The position numbers and the translations under genes are program-made. A DNA stretch of 64,000 bases from positions 52,128-116,127 of the forward strand of contig NZ_RCWB01000014.1 in the NCBI RefSeq assembly GCF_018448885.1, read 5' to 3'. This document shows, piece by piece, positions 18,415-30,465 of this stretch. Position 1 is the stretch's first letter. The number at the start of each line of letters is the position of its first letter. This DNA is from Photorhabdus caribbeanensis. GTDB taxonomy: Bacteria > Pseudomonadota > Gammaproteobacteria > Enterobacterales > Enterobacteriaceae. Below the pieces are notes generated by a model, which saw only the letters and a list, made by a program, of their open reading frames with translations, did not search any database and was not told the origin of the DNA.

Positions 18415-18416
18415 TA

Positions 18417-19295
18417 ATGGATAATCAACCTATTATCAGACTTGCTGATGGGAATCATATGCCACAATTGGGACTTGGATCATGGGCCGCAGATGACCAA
18501 CAGATAGCAGAAACAATCCATGCTGCATTGGATATCGGTTATCGGGCAATTGATACCGCCGCTATCTACAACAATGAGAAAGGCGTAGGCAACGCATTAC
18601 AAGAAACAGATATCCCCCGTGAAGATATCTTTGTTACAACTAAATTGTGGAATGACAGACATAATGATGTCCGCGTCGCCCTGTCAGAAAGTCTGGAAAA
18701 GTTGCAACTGGATTACGTTGACCTTTACCTCATTCACTGGCCTGCACCACCGCAAAATCAATATGTTAACGCCTGGCAACAATTGATTGAATTGCAAAAA
18801 GAGGGGCTTATTCGTAGTATCGGTGTTTCTAATTTCCAACCTGAACATATCCAGCGACTGATCAATGAAACCGGCGTTCATCCCGTTATTAATCAGATTG
18901 AGTTGCACCCGCTGTTACAGCAACGTCAGCTTCATGCCTGGAATGCTACACATAATATCGTTACCGAATCCTGGAGCCCACTGGCGCAAGGCGGTGAAAA
19001 TGTATTTGATAATCAACTGATTCAACATCTGGCACAGAAGTATGGCAAAACACCCGCGCAGGTTGTTATCCGCTGGCACATTGATAACGGCATGATTGTG
19101 ATCCCAAAATCAACTACGTTATCAAGAATTAAAGAGAACTTTGATGTGTTCGACTTCAAACTAGAAAAAGAAGATCTGACCGCGATGACTACGCTAGATA
19201 TCGGTAAACGTCTGGGGCCAACCCCTGAAACATTTGTTGATTTCAGTGAATTCCTTGAGCTTCTTGAGCAAAGGAATGCTAATGATCAGTGCTGA
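18417..19295 (+). CDS. dkgA: 2,5-diketo-D-gluconate reductase A (aldo-keto reductase)
   Basis: A 292-residue NADPH-dependent aldo-keto reductase. The catalytic tetrad is visible: Asp in AIDTAAIYNNE, its Tyr a few residues later, Lys in VTTKLWN, and His in LIHWPAP. The NADPH pocket motif is IPKSTTLSRIKENFD. DkgA (YqhE) reduces 2,5-diketogluconate, methylglyoxal and other aldehydes in the cytosol. AGGAG precedes ATG 18417 by 6 nt. It is about 17 residues longer than E. coli DkgA, mostly at the C-terminus. It converges with ftsP across a strong hairpin. Confidence 0.93.
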   Translation: MDNQPIIRLADGNHMPQLGLGSWAADDQQIAETIHAALDIGYRAIDTAAIYNNEKGVGNALQETDIPREDIFVTTKLWNDRHNDVRVALSESLEKLQLDYVDLYLIHWPAPPQNQYVNAWQQLIELQKEGLIRSIGVSNFQPEHIQRLINETGVHPVINQIELHPLLQQRQLHAWNATHNIVTESWSPLAQGGENVFDNQLIQHLAQKYGKTPAQVVIRWHIDNGMIVIPKSTTLSRIKENFDVFDFKLEKEDLTAMTTLDIGKRLGPTPETFVDFSEFLELLEQRNANDQC

Positions 19296-19349
19296 AAAAT
19301 AGCGGATAACATTGATAAAGTGATAGTGGGCAAAGCAGAATTAAAACGT

Positions 19350-19369
19350 GCGCGGCATCAACGCCGCGC
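19350..19369. terminator. Bidirectional terminator between dkgA and ftsP
   Basis: GCGCGGC (19350-19356) pairs with GCCGCGC (19363-19369) with a 6-nt loop, flanked by AAAA on the left and TTTT (GATTTTG) on the right. Confidence 0.8.
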
Positions 19370-19393
19370 CCCGATTTTGCTGAGCTATTTTCA

Positions 19394-20815
19394 TTATTGA
19401 TTGACCGGTATAGTCACTAATTGCCCAACAGAGCCGCGATCGGCCATTTCCAGAATCTGGCTGTAATAGAGGAATGGGAAGTGTTCATAAGAGGGCTGGT
19501 TCATATAAACCAGTAATTCCACCCGCCCATCAACCCAAACGGTATCCTTCCAACCATAATCTTGCGGTTGAGGCGTCCCACCATTGTGGTTAATCACCTT
19601 AAACTGTACGCCTTCAATGTGGAACGGTTGTGGGACAGAAGCATTTACGATCCAACGCTCCCAAGTTCCTTGCTGGCTAGTAATATCTACCCGATTCATA
19701 TCCCATAACGCACCGTTAATTCCCGGCATATTGCCATCAAGATAAATTTCCCGGTTACGGATTGCATTGGAAACCGGCGTCACATCATCAACCAAACGAG
19801 ATGGCAGATCATCTGTCACCAAAGATAATAAGCCGGTTGCTTTGATGGTCAGAACAGTGCTGGAAATCAACACCGTGGAGGGTTCAAACAAACCTCGTAA
19901 CTTATCAAGTACCCCGGCTGATTCACCGGCGGTAATAACAACTTCATCCTCTTTGGACATATCAATCAATACTTCACGCCGTTCTCCAGGCGCAAGGGAG
20001 AGTTGCTGAACAGCTATCGGCGCAGGCAACAGCCCCAAATCAGTGCCTATCATATAGAAAGGGCGGCCATCGCTGATCTGTAGCTGATATCGGCGGGCAT
20101 TGGATGCATTTAGTAGACGTAAACGAATCCAGCCGCGAGATACTTCAATAAAAGGATTTTGTACGCCATTAACTAACAGAGTATTACCAATAAACCCGCT
20201 ATCAGAAGTCGGTTGATACTCAGGAACGCCAAAGTTATCTAACCGTTTATCCTGAAGAATAACCGGGAAATCATTAACACCATAATGTTTTGGCAACGGC
20301 AAATGGCGGCTGGTTTCATCTTCTACCAACCACATGCCAGCCAAACCTTTATAAACATGTGGCGCCATCCGATTAGGTGTATTGGCATGATACCAGCAAG
20401 TTGCCGCCTGCTGGCGAATAGGCAACACGGGCGACCAGTCAGCACCCGGAGAAATCTGACGGGCAACTCCACCGGTCAATGTACCCGGTAATTGTAATCC
20501 GCTGACGGTCATTGAAACCGGCTCCGCTAACCGATTGCTGTATATCAGTTTGACATCATCGTTTTTATGAACCCGTACAGTCGGACCAAGATATTGACCA
20601 TTAATTCCCCATACACTGGTTTTATATTGTCCATCAAAAGTCCAATGCGCTTTTTGTAAAGTCAGAAATAACGGCTGCCCACCACGAGATTCCAATAAAG
20701 GGGGAACCGGCAAAGCAGTCTGCTGATTTTTGCTGGCCCGAACCAATAAAGGAGCGGCGCCGATACACATCGCCAAGCCTGATACCTGAATAAATTGGCG
20801 CCGACTAAATGACAT
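19394..20815 (-). CDS. ftsP: Cell division protein FtsP (SufI)
   Basis: A 473-residue periplasmic protein with a twin-arginine signal (SRRQFIQVSGLAM). It has the three-cupredoxin fold of multicopper oxidases, but the copper-ligand motifs are replaced, as in E. coli SufI. For example the HWHG-type site reads LQLPGTLTGG, and the C-terminal HCH motif is absent before PVNQ. FtsP is a Tat model substrate that stabilises the divisome under stress. In E. coli it is co-transcribed with plsC. Here plsC is also upstream on the same strand, but 390 bp with two hairpins separate them, so independent transcription is likely. Confidence 0.95.
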   Translation of the reverse strand: MSFSRRQFIQVSGLAMCIGAAPLLVRASKNQQTALPVPPLLESRGGQPLFLTLQKAHWTFDGQYKTSVWGINGQYLGPTVRVHKNDDVKLIYSNRLAEPVSMTVSGLQLPGTLTGGVARQISPGADWSPVLPIRQQAATCWYHANTPNRMAPHVYKGLAGMWLVEDETSRHLPLPKHYGVNDFPVILQDKRLDNFGVPEYQPTSDSGFIGNTLLVNGVQNPFIEVSRGWIRLRLLNASNARRYQLQISDGRPFYMIGTDLGLLPAPIAVQQLSLAPGERREVLIDMSKEDEVVITAGESAGVLDKLRGLFEPSTVLISSTVLTIKATGLLSLVTDDLPSRLVDDVTPVSNAIRNREIYLDGNMPGINGALWDMNRVDITSQQGTWERWIVNASVPQPFHIEGVQFKVINHNGGTPQPQDYGWKDTVWVDGRVELLVYMNQPSYEHFPFLYYSQILEMADRGSVGQLVTIPVNQ

Positions 20816-21102
20816 ATTTTCTCCGCGATAAACCTAATTAAATTCCGGGTTTATATGGCTCAAAAATAGTTGAGACACTGCAATCATTCACCCCGGCAGC
20901 GAATAACTCATTATTGAAGTTATTGAAGCTTATTATCCTTTTGATTGCGCTTAACAAAAACATTATTTATCAAGCGCTCATCATATCGCGAATATGGAGG
21001 GAATTAAACTATCTGAATGCATTACACGAATCTTTCCCGGTCAGTGATCAGTACATGTCATTTCCGACTAATAATAAATTGTGAGCATGGACAACGAACA
21101 AA

Positions 21103-21133
21103 AATCCTCACATAGACTAAATATGTGAGGATT
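21103..21133 (-). terminator. Strong intrinsic terminator downstream of plsC
   Basis: AATCCTCACATA (21103-21114) and TATGTGAGGATT (21122-21133) form a perfect 12-bp stem with a 7-nt loop. On the minus strand it is followed by TTTTG. Confidence 0.85.
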
Positions 21134-21167
21134 AAAGTACGTTTAAAAGCTATCGCCTTTGTCAGTC

Positions 21168-21191
21168 CCACTCTTTTTTATAAAAGAGTGG
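21168..21191 (-). terminator. Hairpin immediately after plsC
   Basis: CCACTCTTTT (21168-21177) pairs with AAAAGAGTGG (21182-21191) with a 4-nt loop, 15 nt past the plsC stop. Together with the hairpin at 21103-21133 it makes a double terminator. Confidence 0.7.
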
Positions 21192-21205
21192 TAAGGAATA
21201 ACCTG

Positions 21206-21949
21206 TTATGAGTACTTATCCTGTTTCTCCATTGCAGCCAATTCCTCATCCAGCGCCTCTATTTTAGCTTTCATTATCTGATGACAATATTCCGCCAGTT
21301 CACGCACTTGATCTTTGGTATATCCAGAAGTCTCAATGGGGGGCAACATTTCAACAATGACGGAGCCATTATCCCAACGATTCAACTTAATACGACCATC
21401 AGTGATAGAAGAGACACAAACAGGTACAATCGGTACTCCCGCCGAGATCGCAGCATGAAAAGCACCGGTTTTAAACGGCAACAAGCCCCGGCCACGACTG
21501 CGAGTACCCTCTGGGAACATCCAAATAGAAAGACGACGATTTTTAATCTGCTCCACAACCTGAGCAATCGTGCCATGTGCTTTAGCACGGTTAGCACGAT
21601 CAATTAGGATATTACCTGCCAGCCAATAAAGCTGACCAAAAAATGGGATCAGCACCAGACTTTTTTTACCTACTGTCACTGTGCCCGGCTGAACCGCATT
21701 GGACATGGTTATCATGTCATAGTTGTTTTGGTGGTTGCCAATGTAGATACTCGGACCATAATGCCTGGCTTCAGCAGGAATACGCCCAATAATTTTGACG
21801 CCAAATATTTTCGACAACCGACCAAACATATTCCCAAACACCATAACATGGTCAGGGTGACGTGGCCTGAATAAACAGTAAATAACGCCAGAGACACACA
21901 CTACAATTGAAAACAAAATAACAATAATGCCGCGAATAATTGCTAACAT
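21206..21949 (-). CDS. plsC: 1-acyl-sn-glycerol-3-phosphate acyltransferase PlsC
   Basis: A 247-residue inner-membrane enzyme that acylates lysophosphatidic acid to phosphatidic acid. The N-terminal hydrophobic helix is followed by the HX4D catalytic motif in IGNHQNNYDMIT and the substrate motif FPEGTRSRGRG. Later blocks (VPIVPVCVS) are also present. Length equals E. coli PlsC (245 aa). It lies downstream of parC, as in E. coli. A hairpin in the 68-bp gap may partly uncouple the two genes. Confidence 0.97.
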   Translation of the reverse strand: MLAIIRGIIVILFSIVVCVSGVIYCLFRPRHPDHVMVFGNMFGRLSKIFGVKIIGRIPAEARHYGPSIYIGNHQNNYDMITMSNAVQPGTVTVGKKSLVLIPFFGQLYWLAGNILIDRANRAKAHGTIAQVVEQIKNRRLSIWMFPEGTRSRGRGLLPFKTGAFHAAISAGVPIVPVCVSSITDGRIKLNRWDNGSVIVEMLPPIETSGYTKDQVRELAEYCHQIMKAKIEALDEELAAMEKQDKYS

Positions 21950-21964
21950 AGTCCCCTCTTATTT

Positions 21965-21985
21965 AACGGGCCTCTTTAGCCCGTT
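21965..21985 (-). terminator. Hairpin between parC and plsC
   Basis: AACGGGC (21965-21971) and GCCCGTT (21979-21985) form a 7-bp stem with a 7-nt loop. No T tract follows on the minus strand, so attenuation or an RNA-processing role is as likely as full termination. Confidence 0.45.
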
Positions 21986-22017
21986 AATCTTATACCCGTA
22001 GGGTAGATTTAATCCCA

Positions 22018-24279
22018 CTATTTAGTTACGTTAGTAGCAGAAGGTGGAGTCTCAACCTGTACCCGTTCAATACGCTGCAACCCACGAGGTAGAGGCGTTC
22101 CCTTACGACCACGTTCTGCCCGGAATTTCTGAAGATCTTCAGGACGCAGCGTCAATTTACGCTTTCCAAAGTAAAGTGTAATAGACGATTGTGGCGATAG
22201 TATCAATAACCAACTCAACAGGTCATTTTCTGAGGCTGACTGAACAGAAATTATCTTATTTCCTTTCCCTTTAGAGAGCTGAGGCAAATCTGCAACCGGG
22301 AACATTAACATCCGGCCTGAGCTGGTAATTGCCAGCAGCATATCATCCTGCGGGTTAGTTATTTCCAGCGGCGTCATAACGCGAGCATTTTCCGGCAATG
22401 TAATCAGTGCCTTACCCGCTCGGTTTTTAGCAACCAAATCACTAAAATTACAGATAAAGCCATAACCGGCATCAGAGGCCATCAGAAACTTCTGTTCATC
22501 AGGCGCCATCAATACATGCTCCACCGTTGCCCCGGCAGGTAAAGTCAATTTCCCCGTCAGTGGTTCCCCTTGCCCTCTGGCAGAAGGCAGATCCCGCGGA
22601 TCAAGCGAGTAACTGCGACCTGTTGTATCCATAAAAACAACCGGCTGGTTACTCTTACCTCGGGCTGCACCACGGAAGCTATCGCCCGCTTTGTAATTCA
22701 ACCCGGCCGGATCGATATCATGACCTTTCGCACTACGAACCCAACCCATCTCAGACAATACAATGGTCACTGGCTCAGAAGGTGTGATGTCATGCTCACT
22801 CATCGCTTTGGCTTCATCTCGTTCTCTCATTGGAGAACAGCGTTCATCACCATAAGTGGCGGCATCAGCCATAATCTCTTTCTTCAACAACGTGTTCAGT
22901 TTGCGCTCAGAACCCAGAATCGCCTGTAACTTATCGCGCTCTTTTGCCAGATCACTCTGTTCGCCACGGATTTTCACCTCTTCCAGTTTAGCTAAGTGAC
23001 GTAATTTCAGCTCCAGAATGGCTTCTGTTTGCGTCTCACTTAAACCAAAACGTGACATTAATACCGGTTTTGGCTCATCTTCACTACGGATAATGTGAAT
23101 GACTTCATCAATATTGAGAAATGCGATCAGTAAGCCTTCCAGCACATGCAGGCGCTTAAGGACTTTTTCCAGACGATGGTTCAGACGCTTACGAACGGTT
23201 TCCCGGCGGAATACCAGCCATTCGGAGAGGATCTCAACCAGCCCTTTCACGGTCGGACGGTTATCCAACCCGATCATATTCAGGTTAACGCGATAACTCT
23301 TTTCCAAATCTGTAGTCGCAAACAGATGATTCATCACCTGTTCCAAATCAACCCGGTTTGTGCGAGGGACAATCACCAGACGGGTTGGATTTTCATGATC
23401 AGATTCATCACGCAAGTCATCAACCATTGGCAGCTTTTTAGCCCGCATTTGGTTGGCGATCTGTTCCAACACTTTGGCGCCAGAAACTTGATGCGGCAAC
23501 GCAGTGATCACGACATTGCCATCTTCTTTCGACCAAACAGCACGCATCCGTACCGAACCACGACCACTTTTATAAATCTTACGGATATCTTCGTGAGGAG
23601 TAATGATCTCCGCTTCGGTTGGATAATCAGGGCCTTTAACATGTTCCATCAGATCATCAAGGGAACTCTGAGGCTTATCCAGCAGCGTGACCAGCGCATT
23701 CACCACTTCACGAGCGTTATGGGGCGGAATATCTGTCGCCATCCCCACCGCAATACCGGTGGTGCCATTCAGCAAAATATTTGGCAGACGCGCCGGCAGC
23801 ATTTTCGGTTCCTGCAACGTGCCGTCAAAGTTTGGCACCCAGTCAACGGTACCGTGGCCTAACTCAGTTAGCAACAACTCGGCATATTTGGACAGGCGAG
23901 ACTCGGTATAACGCATCGCGGCAAACGATTTGGGATCATCCGGCGCCCCCCAGTTTCCTTGTCCATCCACTAAAGGATAGCGGTAAGAAAATGGCTGCGC
24001 CATTAGCACCATAGCTTCATAACAAGCACCATCGCCATGTGGATGGTATTTACCCAGTACATCACCTACGGTACGGGCGGATTTTTTAAATTTGGCGGTA
24101 TTGTTCAAGCCCAATTCCGACATGGCATAAACAATACGGCGCTGAACCGGTTTCAAACCGTCACCGATAAAAGGCAACGCCCTATCCATGATGACGTACA
24201 TGGAGTAGTTCAAGTAGGCGGTTTCCGTAAATGAGTGAAGCGGTAATCGCTCCACACCATCATGAGTTATCTCACTCAT
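22018..24279 (-). CDS. parC: DNA topoisomerase IV subunit A
   Basis: A 753-residue ParC that cleaves and rejoins DNA to decatenate daughter chromosomes. The catalytic tyrosine is in [16 protein letters not shown] (Tyr124). The breakage-reunion core and the C-terminal beta-pinwheel (from about residue 500, with weak GyrA-box-like repeats) are complete. In the quinolone region [14 protein letters not shown] the residue equivalent to E. coli Ser80 is Gly, while the equivalent of Glu84 is kept. It follows parE by 43 bp on the same strand and is probably co-transcribed. Confidence 0.98.
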   Translation of the reverse strand: MSEITHDGVERLPLHSFTETAYLNYSMYVIMDRALPFIGDGLKPVQRRIVYAMSELGLNNTAKFKKSARTVGDVLGKYHPHGDGACYEAMVLMAQPFSYRYPLVDGQGNWGAPDDPKSFAAMRYTESRLSKYAELLLTELGHGTVDWVPNFDGTLQEPKMLPARLPNILLNGTTGIAVGMATDIPPHNAREVVNALVTLLDKPQSSLDDLMEHVKGPDYPTEAEIITPHEDIRKIYKSGRGSVRMRAVWSKEDGNVVITALPHQVSGAKVLEQIANQMRAKKLPMVDDLRDESDHENPTRLVIVPRTNRVDLEQVMNHLFATTDLEKSYRVNLNMIGLDNRPTVKGLVEILSEWLVFRRETVRKRLNHRLEKVLKRLHVLEGLLIAFLNIDEVIHIIRSEDEPKPVLMSRFGLSETQTEAILELKLRHLAKLEEVKIRGEQSDLAKERDKLQAILGSERKLNTLLKKEIMADAATYGDERCSPMRERDEAKAMSEHDITPSEPVTIVLSEMGWVRSAKGHDIDPAGLNYKAGDSFRGAARGKSNQPVVFMDTTGRSYSLDPRDLPSARGQGEPLTGKLTLPAGATVEHVLMAPDEQKFLMASDAGYGFICNFSDLVAKNRAGKALITLPENARVMTPLEITNPQDDMLLAITSSGRMLMFPVADLPQLSKGKGNKIISVQSASENDLLSWLLILSPQSSITLYFGKRKLTLRPEDLQKFRAERGRKGTPLPRGLQRIERVQVETPPSATNVTK

Positions 24280-24322
24280 TCGCTAATTTCCTCAGAATCT
24301 TCTTTGACTATCCCTGTGGGTG

Positions 24323-26245
<1,923 letters not shown>

Positions 26246-26290
26246 TTAAAGGGCTAATCAGTTTTGTATACTGTTGATAATACCAGTCGT

Positions 26291-26899
26291 TCAAACATTT
26301 TTGGCAAGTTTTTTCTCACCATCACTAGAAAGCCCAAGAAAATTGACGATTTGTGGGAAATAGTGTTCAAACCCGATAAAGGCATGATTACCACCAGATT
26401 CAATAGTTTGCTTACATAATACCAGATAAGCAACCGCCTGGCGGTAATCCAGTACCTCATCTCCGGTTTGCTGCAATAACCAGATAAGATCCGGTGACTC
26501 CAGCGGTTCAATCTGCATGATTTTAAGATCATGAACATGGCGCGGTTCCAACGTATATCGTTGGTTGGTATAGGGGTTAATATTTTCCCCAAGATAATCC
26601 CGCAGTAACTCAAACGGACGCACGGCTGGATTAACAACGACAGCGGGCAAACTGAAACATTGTGAAAGCCATATCGCCAGATAACCACCGAGAGAAGAGC
26701 CAACAATACCCAAATTATCCCCGGCACGCTCCATCACCAAATTTTCCAGCAACTCAGCCGCTTCTTCAGGATAAGGGGGTAACTGCGGCACCAATATTTC
26801 AATGTCAGGATGATGCTGATGCAACCACGCTTTTAAAGCATTTGCTTTTGCAGACTGTGGGGAACTGTTAAAACCGTGCAAATAGAGTAACGTTGACAT
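26291..26899 (-). CDS. yqiA: Esterase YqiA (alpha/beta hydrolase)
   Basis: A 202-residue hydrolase from ATG 26899 ([20 protein letters not shown]), the start that matches E. coli YqiA (193 aa). The frame is open to 27013 but the extra N-terminus has no family counterpart. The nucleophile elbow is [12 protein letters not shown], an oxyanion LHGFNSS loop precedes it, and His near the end (GGNHAF) completes the triad. YqiA shows palmitoyl-CoA and p-nitrophenylbutyrate esterase activity in E. coli. The gene is fixed between cpdA and parE. Confidence 0.93.
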   Translation of the reverse strand: MSTLLYLHGFNSSPQSAKANALKAWLHQHHPDIEILVPQLPPYPEEAAELLENLVMERAGDNLGIVGSSLGGYLAIWLSQCFSLPAVVVNPAVRPFELLRDYLGENINPYTNQRYTLEPRHVHDLKIMQIEPLESPDLIWLLQQTGDEVLDYRQAVAYLVLCKQTIESGGNHAFIGFEHYFPQIVNFLGLSSDGEKKLAKNV

Positions 26900-27030
26900 C
26901 AGGCCGTGCCCCTCAATTGTGCGTAAATACCACCGGCCACTATGCTCCTGTGCAACAAGCCACAAATGGCGAAGCTTGATAAATCCAATAAGCAGAGAGT
27001 AACACAGCAGCACAAGGAGACAAACACAAC

Positions 27031-27870
27031 CTAATATCCATCCGAATCTAAATCAGGGCAGAACTCATTGCTTTCCAGTCGATGGACCTGAGTTGCCAAA
27101 CCAAATTCGCCATTATCGGCAACAGACAATTCGAGATAACGCCATCCCGGAGCAACAGTATCAAGCGTAAAATTGGTGCAATGTGGTTTGAATTGCACGC
27201 ATGTTGATGGCGTCGCCATCATACGGATGCCATTCCAATCCAGATCCATCTCCTGATGGATATGCCCACAAAGCATCGCCTTAACCCGTGAGTAACTTTG
27301 CAGATACTGGGCCAAAATATGTGAATTGCGCAAACTATGCTGATCCAGCCAGGTACAACCTGATGGTAATGGATGATGATGAAGCAGGATCACCGTGTAA
27401 CGTTCAGGGTACTGATCCAGGCACTTTTTCATCCATTCAAGCTGATATTCCGACAACTCCCCGTGAGGAACGCCCTGCACCTGACTATCAAGCATCAGAA
27501 GTTGCCAGTGCTTACCGACTAAAATTTGTTTCGACGGAGAAACGCCAGCCGCCGCCAAAGCATCCACCATCGCAGGCTGGTAATCATGATTACCCGGCAA
27601 CCAGACACAAGGCGCCGGTAAACGAGCTATACCATCAGCAAAATGTCGATAAGCTTCCAGCGACTGATCTTGCACCAAATCACCTGTCGCTACGATTAAA
27701 TCAATATCAGCATTTTGTTTTAGGATGGCATCCAGCACCGCCTGGTAACTGCGATACGTATTGATACCCAATAAAGTATCTTCTTTGTTGGCAAAAAGAT
27801 GCGTATCTGTTATTTGCAATATTTTGGCTGTGGTTCCCTCTACCACAGGCAGTTCAAACTGGCTTTCCAA
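27031..27870 (-). CDS. cpdA: 3',5'-cyclic AMP phosphodiesterase CpdA
   Basis: A 279-residue class III cyclic-nucleotide phosphodiesterase that hydrolyses cAMP. The metallophosphatase signature blocks are in order: [34 protein letters not shown] and CGHIHQEMD. Together these bind the di-metal centre. Length and start (MESQFELP) match E. coli. The yqiB gene that sits between nudF and cpdA in E. coli is absent here: only 99 bp separate the two. Confidence 0.97.
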   Translation of the reverse strand: MESQFELPVVEGTTAKILQITDTHLFANKEDTLLGINTYRSYQAVLDAILKQNADIDLIVATGDLVQDQSLEAYRHFADGIARLPAPCVWLPGNHDYQPAMVDALAAAGVSPSKQILVGKHWQLLMLDSQVQGVPHGELSEYQLEWMKKCLDQYPERYTVILLHHHPLPSGCTWLDQHSLRNSHILAQYLQSYSRVKAMLCGHIHQEMDLDWNGIRMMATPSTCVQFKPHCTNFTLDTVAPGWRYLELSVADNGEFGLATQVHRLESNEFCPDLDSDGY

Positions 27871-27969
27871 ATGGTTTCCTTGTCCTATAAGTCATCGGCG
27901 AGCATCATAACTCGTTTTAACGCAAGAGATCTGCTGACTGGCACACACTTCCCTTTTCTCGGTTAAAAA

Positions 27970-28611
27970 TTAGGAATTATCTGAATTCCACTCTTTTTTT
28001 AACTTTTCATGGTGTAATGCCAGCCATTGTATCGCAATAACTGAAGCAGCATTATCAATAATTCCTTCTTCCATCCAATGATAAGCTTGTTCACGACTGA
28101 CCACATGCACCCGAATATCTTCATGTTCACCAGACAATCCATGAATACCGGTAGCTGTCGTCGCATCCACTTCCCCCACCATCACCGAGATACGTTCCGT
28201 TGTTCCTCCTGGGCTGGAGAGATAACTCAACACCGGTTTGCAACGTTTAACTTCAATTCCTGCCTCTTCCATTGTTTCGCGGCGCACCACCTGCTCCACT
28301 TCTTCGCCTTCTTCAATCATACCGGCAACAATTTCCAGTAACCACGGCGTTGCTCTCGTCTCTATTGCCGGAATACGTATCTGCTCTATCAATACAACCT
28401 CATCACGACGTGGATCATAAGGCAACAACGCACCGGCATGGCCCCGCTCAAAAACTTCACGGCTAACCTCTTCACTCCAACCACCCGCAAACAAGCGATG
28501 GCGGAAGCGGTAATTTGTCAGCTTAAAGAACCCATTGTATAAACTTTTTTTCGTGATAATTTCCACATCCTGCTTATCCAACATGACTGGCGTTGACGGC
28601 TTCTTATGCAT
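27970..28611 (-). CDS. nudF: ADP-ribose pyrophosphatase NudF
   Basis: A 213-residue Nudix hydrolase converting ADP-ribose to AMP and ribose 5-phosphate. The Nudix box is GMIEEGEEVEQVVRRETMEE followed by AGIEV, and the family's downstream YLSSPGGTTERI motif is kept. It starts MHKKPSTPVMLDKQDVEI. It is first in the nudF-cpdA-yqiA-parE-parC run and divergent from tolC, as in E. coli. Confidence 0.97.
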   Translation of the reverse strand: MHKKPSTPVMLDKQDVEIITKKSLYNGFFKLTNYRFRHRLFAGGWSEEVSREVFERGHAGALLPYDPRRDEVVLIEQIRIPAIETRATPWLLEIVAGMIEEGEEVEQVVRRETMEEAGIEVKRCKPVLSYLSSPGGTTERISVMVGEVDATTATGIHGLSGEHEDIRVHVVSREQAYHWMEEGIIDNAASVIAIQWLALHHEKLKKEWNSDNS

Positions 28612-28970
28612 AAAATTCTCCTAAATAGTTCCTTACTTGCTAGCCACTAAGATGATATTAATCAAGCGGAGTTAAAAAATTCATCCTTTGGTGGTGTAAA
28701 GTTAAGCTAAATTAAGGCAATATGGCACAAACGGCTACCTTTGGCTGATAGCATACTCTGCTAGAATCAGTAATATTTCGTTTTTCACCAAGGCAACGTA
28801 AGAGTCTATCCCAATAGGCGTAATTGGTGCAGGCCGTTCTTGTAAATGAACAGTGAACTCGGGCCGCGGGCAGCCCCCGGAGCGTTCACTTTTTATCACA
28901 AAGCATGGCAAATAAAATAGCCTAATGGGATAAACAACGAGCAAAATAGCTGTGCAATCAAGGAATTACA
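28612..28970. other. nudF-tolC divergent regulatory region
   Basis: This 359-bp gap has no supported gene. A minus-strand ORF at 28735-28944 lacks any family features. It holds the promoters of both genes and a GC-rich hairpin (28852-28890) in the tolC leader. Confidence 0.6.
28852..28890 (+). promoter_or_regulatory. GC-rich terminator-like hairpin in the tolC leader
   Basis: AGTGAAC (28852-28858) pairs with GTTCACT (28884-28890) and encloses an inner GGGC/GCCC stem, followed at once by TTTTAT. It looks like an intrinsic terminator on the plus strand, 80 bp before the tolC ATG. It could attenuate tolC or end a short upstream transcript. Confidence 0.5.
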
Positions 28971-30344
28971 ATGAAGAAACTGCTCTCCATTTTTATCGCT
29001 ATGAGCCTGACGGGATTTAGTTCGATGGGTCAGGCTGAAGATCTTTTGCAAGTTTATAAGCAAGCAAAAGAGAGTAACCCTGAACTACGTAAATCAATAG
29101 CTGAACGTAATAAAGCTTTTGAAAAAATTAATGAATCCCGTAGCCCATTATTACCTCAGTTGGAATTAAATACCGGATACTCCTATAACAGTGGTTACCG
29201 CGATCAACGTGACACAGAAAGCAATACATTGAATGCGAAGCTTGGCTTAAGTCAGACCATTTTTGATATGTCTAAATGGCGCCAATTGAACTTAGAAGAA
29301 AAAACGGCAAGTATTGCTGATGTTACCTATCAAAGCAGTGAACAAAAACTGATTCTGGATAGTGCAACAGCTTATTTCAAAGTACTGCGCACCATTGATA
29401 CGCTCTCCTACATTGAAGCTCAGAAAGCGGCCATTTACCGCCAGTTGGACCAAATGACTCAACGTTTTAATGTCGGTCTGGTTGCAATTACTGATGTCCA
29501 GAACGCCCGTGCTAATTATGATGACGTACTCGCTCAGGAAGTTGCCAAACGTAATGATCTGGATAATGCATTGGAAGCCCTGCGTCAGGTAACGGGGATT
29601 TATTACCCGCGGTTAGCCTCGCTAAATATTGATCATTTCAAAATACAGAAACCAGAAGCGGTAGATATTCTGCTAAAAGAGGCAGAGAAACGTAATTTAA
29701 GTTTATTATCTGCTCGTTTAGGTCAGGATCTGGCCCGTGAACAAATCAAAGCGGCCCAAACCGGCCATATGCCAACTATTGATTTAGGCGCTTCCACCAA
29801 TGTTTCAAATAGCCAGAATCATGCACCAGGCAGATCAAACAACTATAGCGGTGAAAACAGCGTCGGCCTGACGCTTCGTCTGCCAATTTATAGCGGCGGC
29901 GCCACCAGTTCCCGCGTTGAACAGGCACAATATGGTTTTGTCAGCGCCAGTGAACAATTAGAGAGCGCTTACCGTAATGTTGTACAGACTGTCCGTTCTT
30001 CCTTTAACAACATATCTGCTTCCATAAGCAGTATCGACGCCTATAAACAGCTTGTTGTTTCTGCTCAAAGCTCACTCGACGCAATGGAAGCGGGTTATCA
30101 AGTTGGTACACGTACCATTGTTGATGTACTGAATGCCACGACAACGTTATACGATGCCAAACAGAAGCTATCCAATGCTCGCTATGATTATCTGATTAAT
30201 CAACTGAATATTCAGCATGCACTGGGTACGCTAAACGAGAAGGATTTAGTTGCTCTGAATAATTCGCTAGGTAAACAGCTCTCAACTTCCGCTAATAGCA
30301 TTGTTCAAGAAATAGCAACGCCAGAAACATCTGTTCGTAACTGA
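28971..30344 (+). CDS. tolC: Outer-membrane efflux channel TolC
   Basis: A 457-residue protein with a Sec signal peptide (MKKLLSIFIAMSLTGFSSMG, cleaved near AEDLL). It has the two-fold repeated helical/beta-barrel OEP architecture. The structural repeats start near EDLLQVYKQAKESNPELRKS and AVDILLKEAEKRNLSLLSAR. TolC trimers form the outer-membrane exit for AcrAB-type pumps and type I secretion. The C-terminal tail is shorter than in E. coli (493 aa precursor), as in several Morganellaceae. AAGGAAT precedes the ATG. Confidence 0.96.
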   Translation: MKKLLSIFIAMSLTGFSSMGQAEDLLQVYKQAKESNPELRKSIAERNKAFEKINESRSPLLPQLELNTGYSYNSGYRDQRDTESNTLNAKLGLSQTIFDMSKWRQLNLEEKTASIADVTYQSSEQKLILDSATAYFKVLRTIDTLSYIEAQKAAIYRQLDQMTQRFNVGLVAITDVQNARANYDDVLAQEVAKRNDLDNALEALRQVTGIYYPRLASLNIDHFKIQKPEAVDILLKEAEKRNLSLLSARLGQDLAREQIKAAQTGHMPTIDLGASTNVSNSQNHAPGRSNNYSGENSVGLTLRLPIYSGGATSSRVEQAQYGFVSASEQLESAYRNVVQTVRSSFNNISASISSIDAYKQLVVSAQSSLDAMEAGYQVGTRTIVDVLNATTTLYDAKQKLSNARYDYLINQLNIQHALGTLNEKDLVALNNSLGKQLSTSANSIVQEIATPETSVRN

Positions 30345-30372
30345 TTCAACCCTTCACTTTCACTAATTAACG

Positions 30373-30390
30373 GCCCGCCACAAAGCGGGC
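30373..30390 (+). terminator. tolC terminator
   Basis: GCCCGC (30373-30378) pairs with GCGGGC (30385-30390) with a 6-nt loop, followed by TGTTTTATTT, 28 nt after the stop. Confidence 0.85.
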
Positions 30391-30465
30391 TGTTTTATTT
30401 CCAACCAGCAGCAATTTACTCCGAAAGAAAATCCGATATTTACCTTAATGCAGAAAATATATAAC

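Larger units (their letters stand above)
20816..21205. other. Intergenic region between plsC and ftsP
   Basis: No gene was found. It contains two terminator-like hairpins on the plsC side (listed separately) and the ftsP promoter region near 20830-20960. Confidence 0.5.

Noticed and set aside
23146..23862. A 238-codon plus-strand ORF inside parC
   Set aside because: It is antisense to the conserved parC breakage-reunion core. Its product is His/Gln/Arg-rich without family features, and the opposite frame is fully explained by ParC.
26899..27013. N-terminal extension of YqiA to ATG 27013
   Set aside because: The extra 38 residues are absent from homologues, and the conserved [12 protein letters not shown] start is preceded by its own ATG at 26899.
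27288..27764. A 158-codon plus-strand ORF inside cpdA
   Set aside because: It is antisense to the metallophosphatase motifs of CpdA and has no RBS or homology; it is a shadow of a strongly coding region.
28735..28944. A 69-codon minus-strand ORF in the nudF-tolC gap
   Set aside because: It runs through the GC-rich leader hairpin and has no SD or family pattern.
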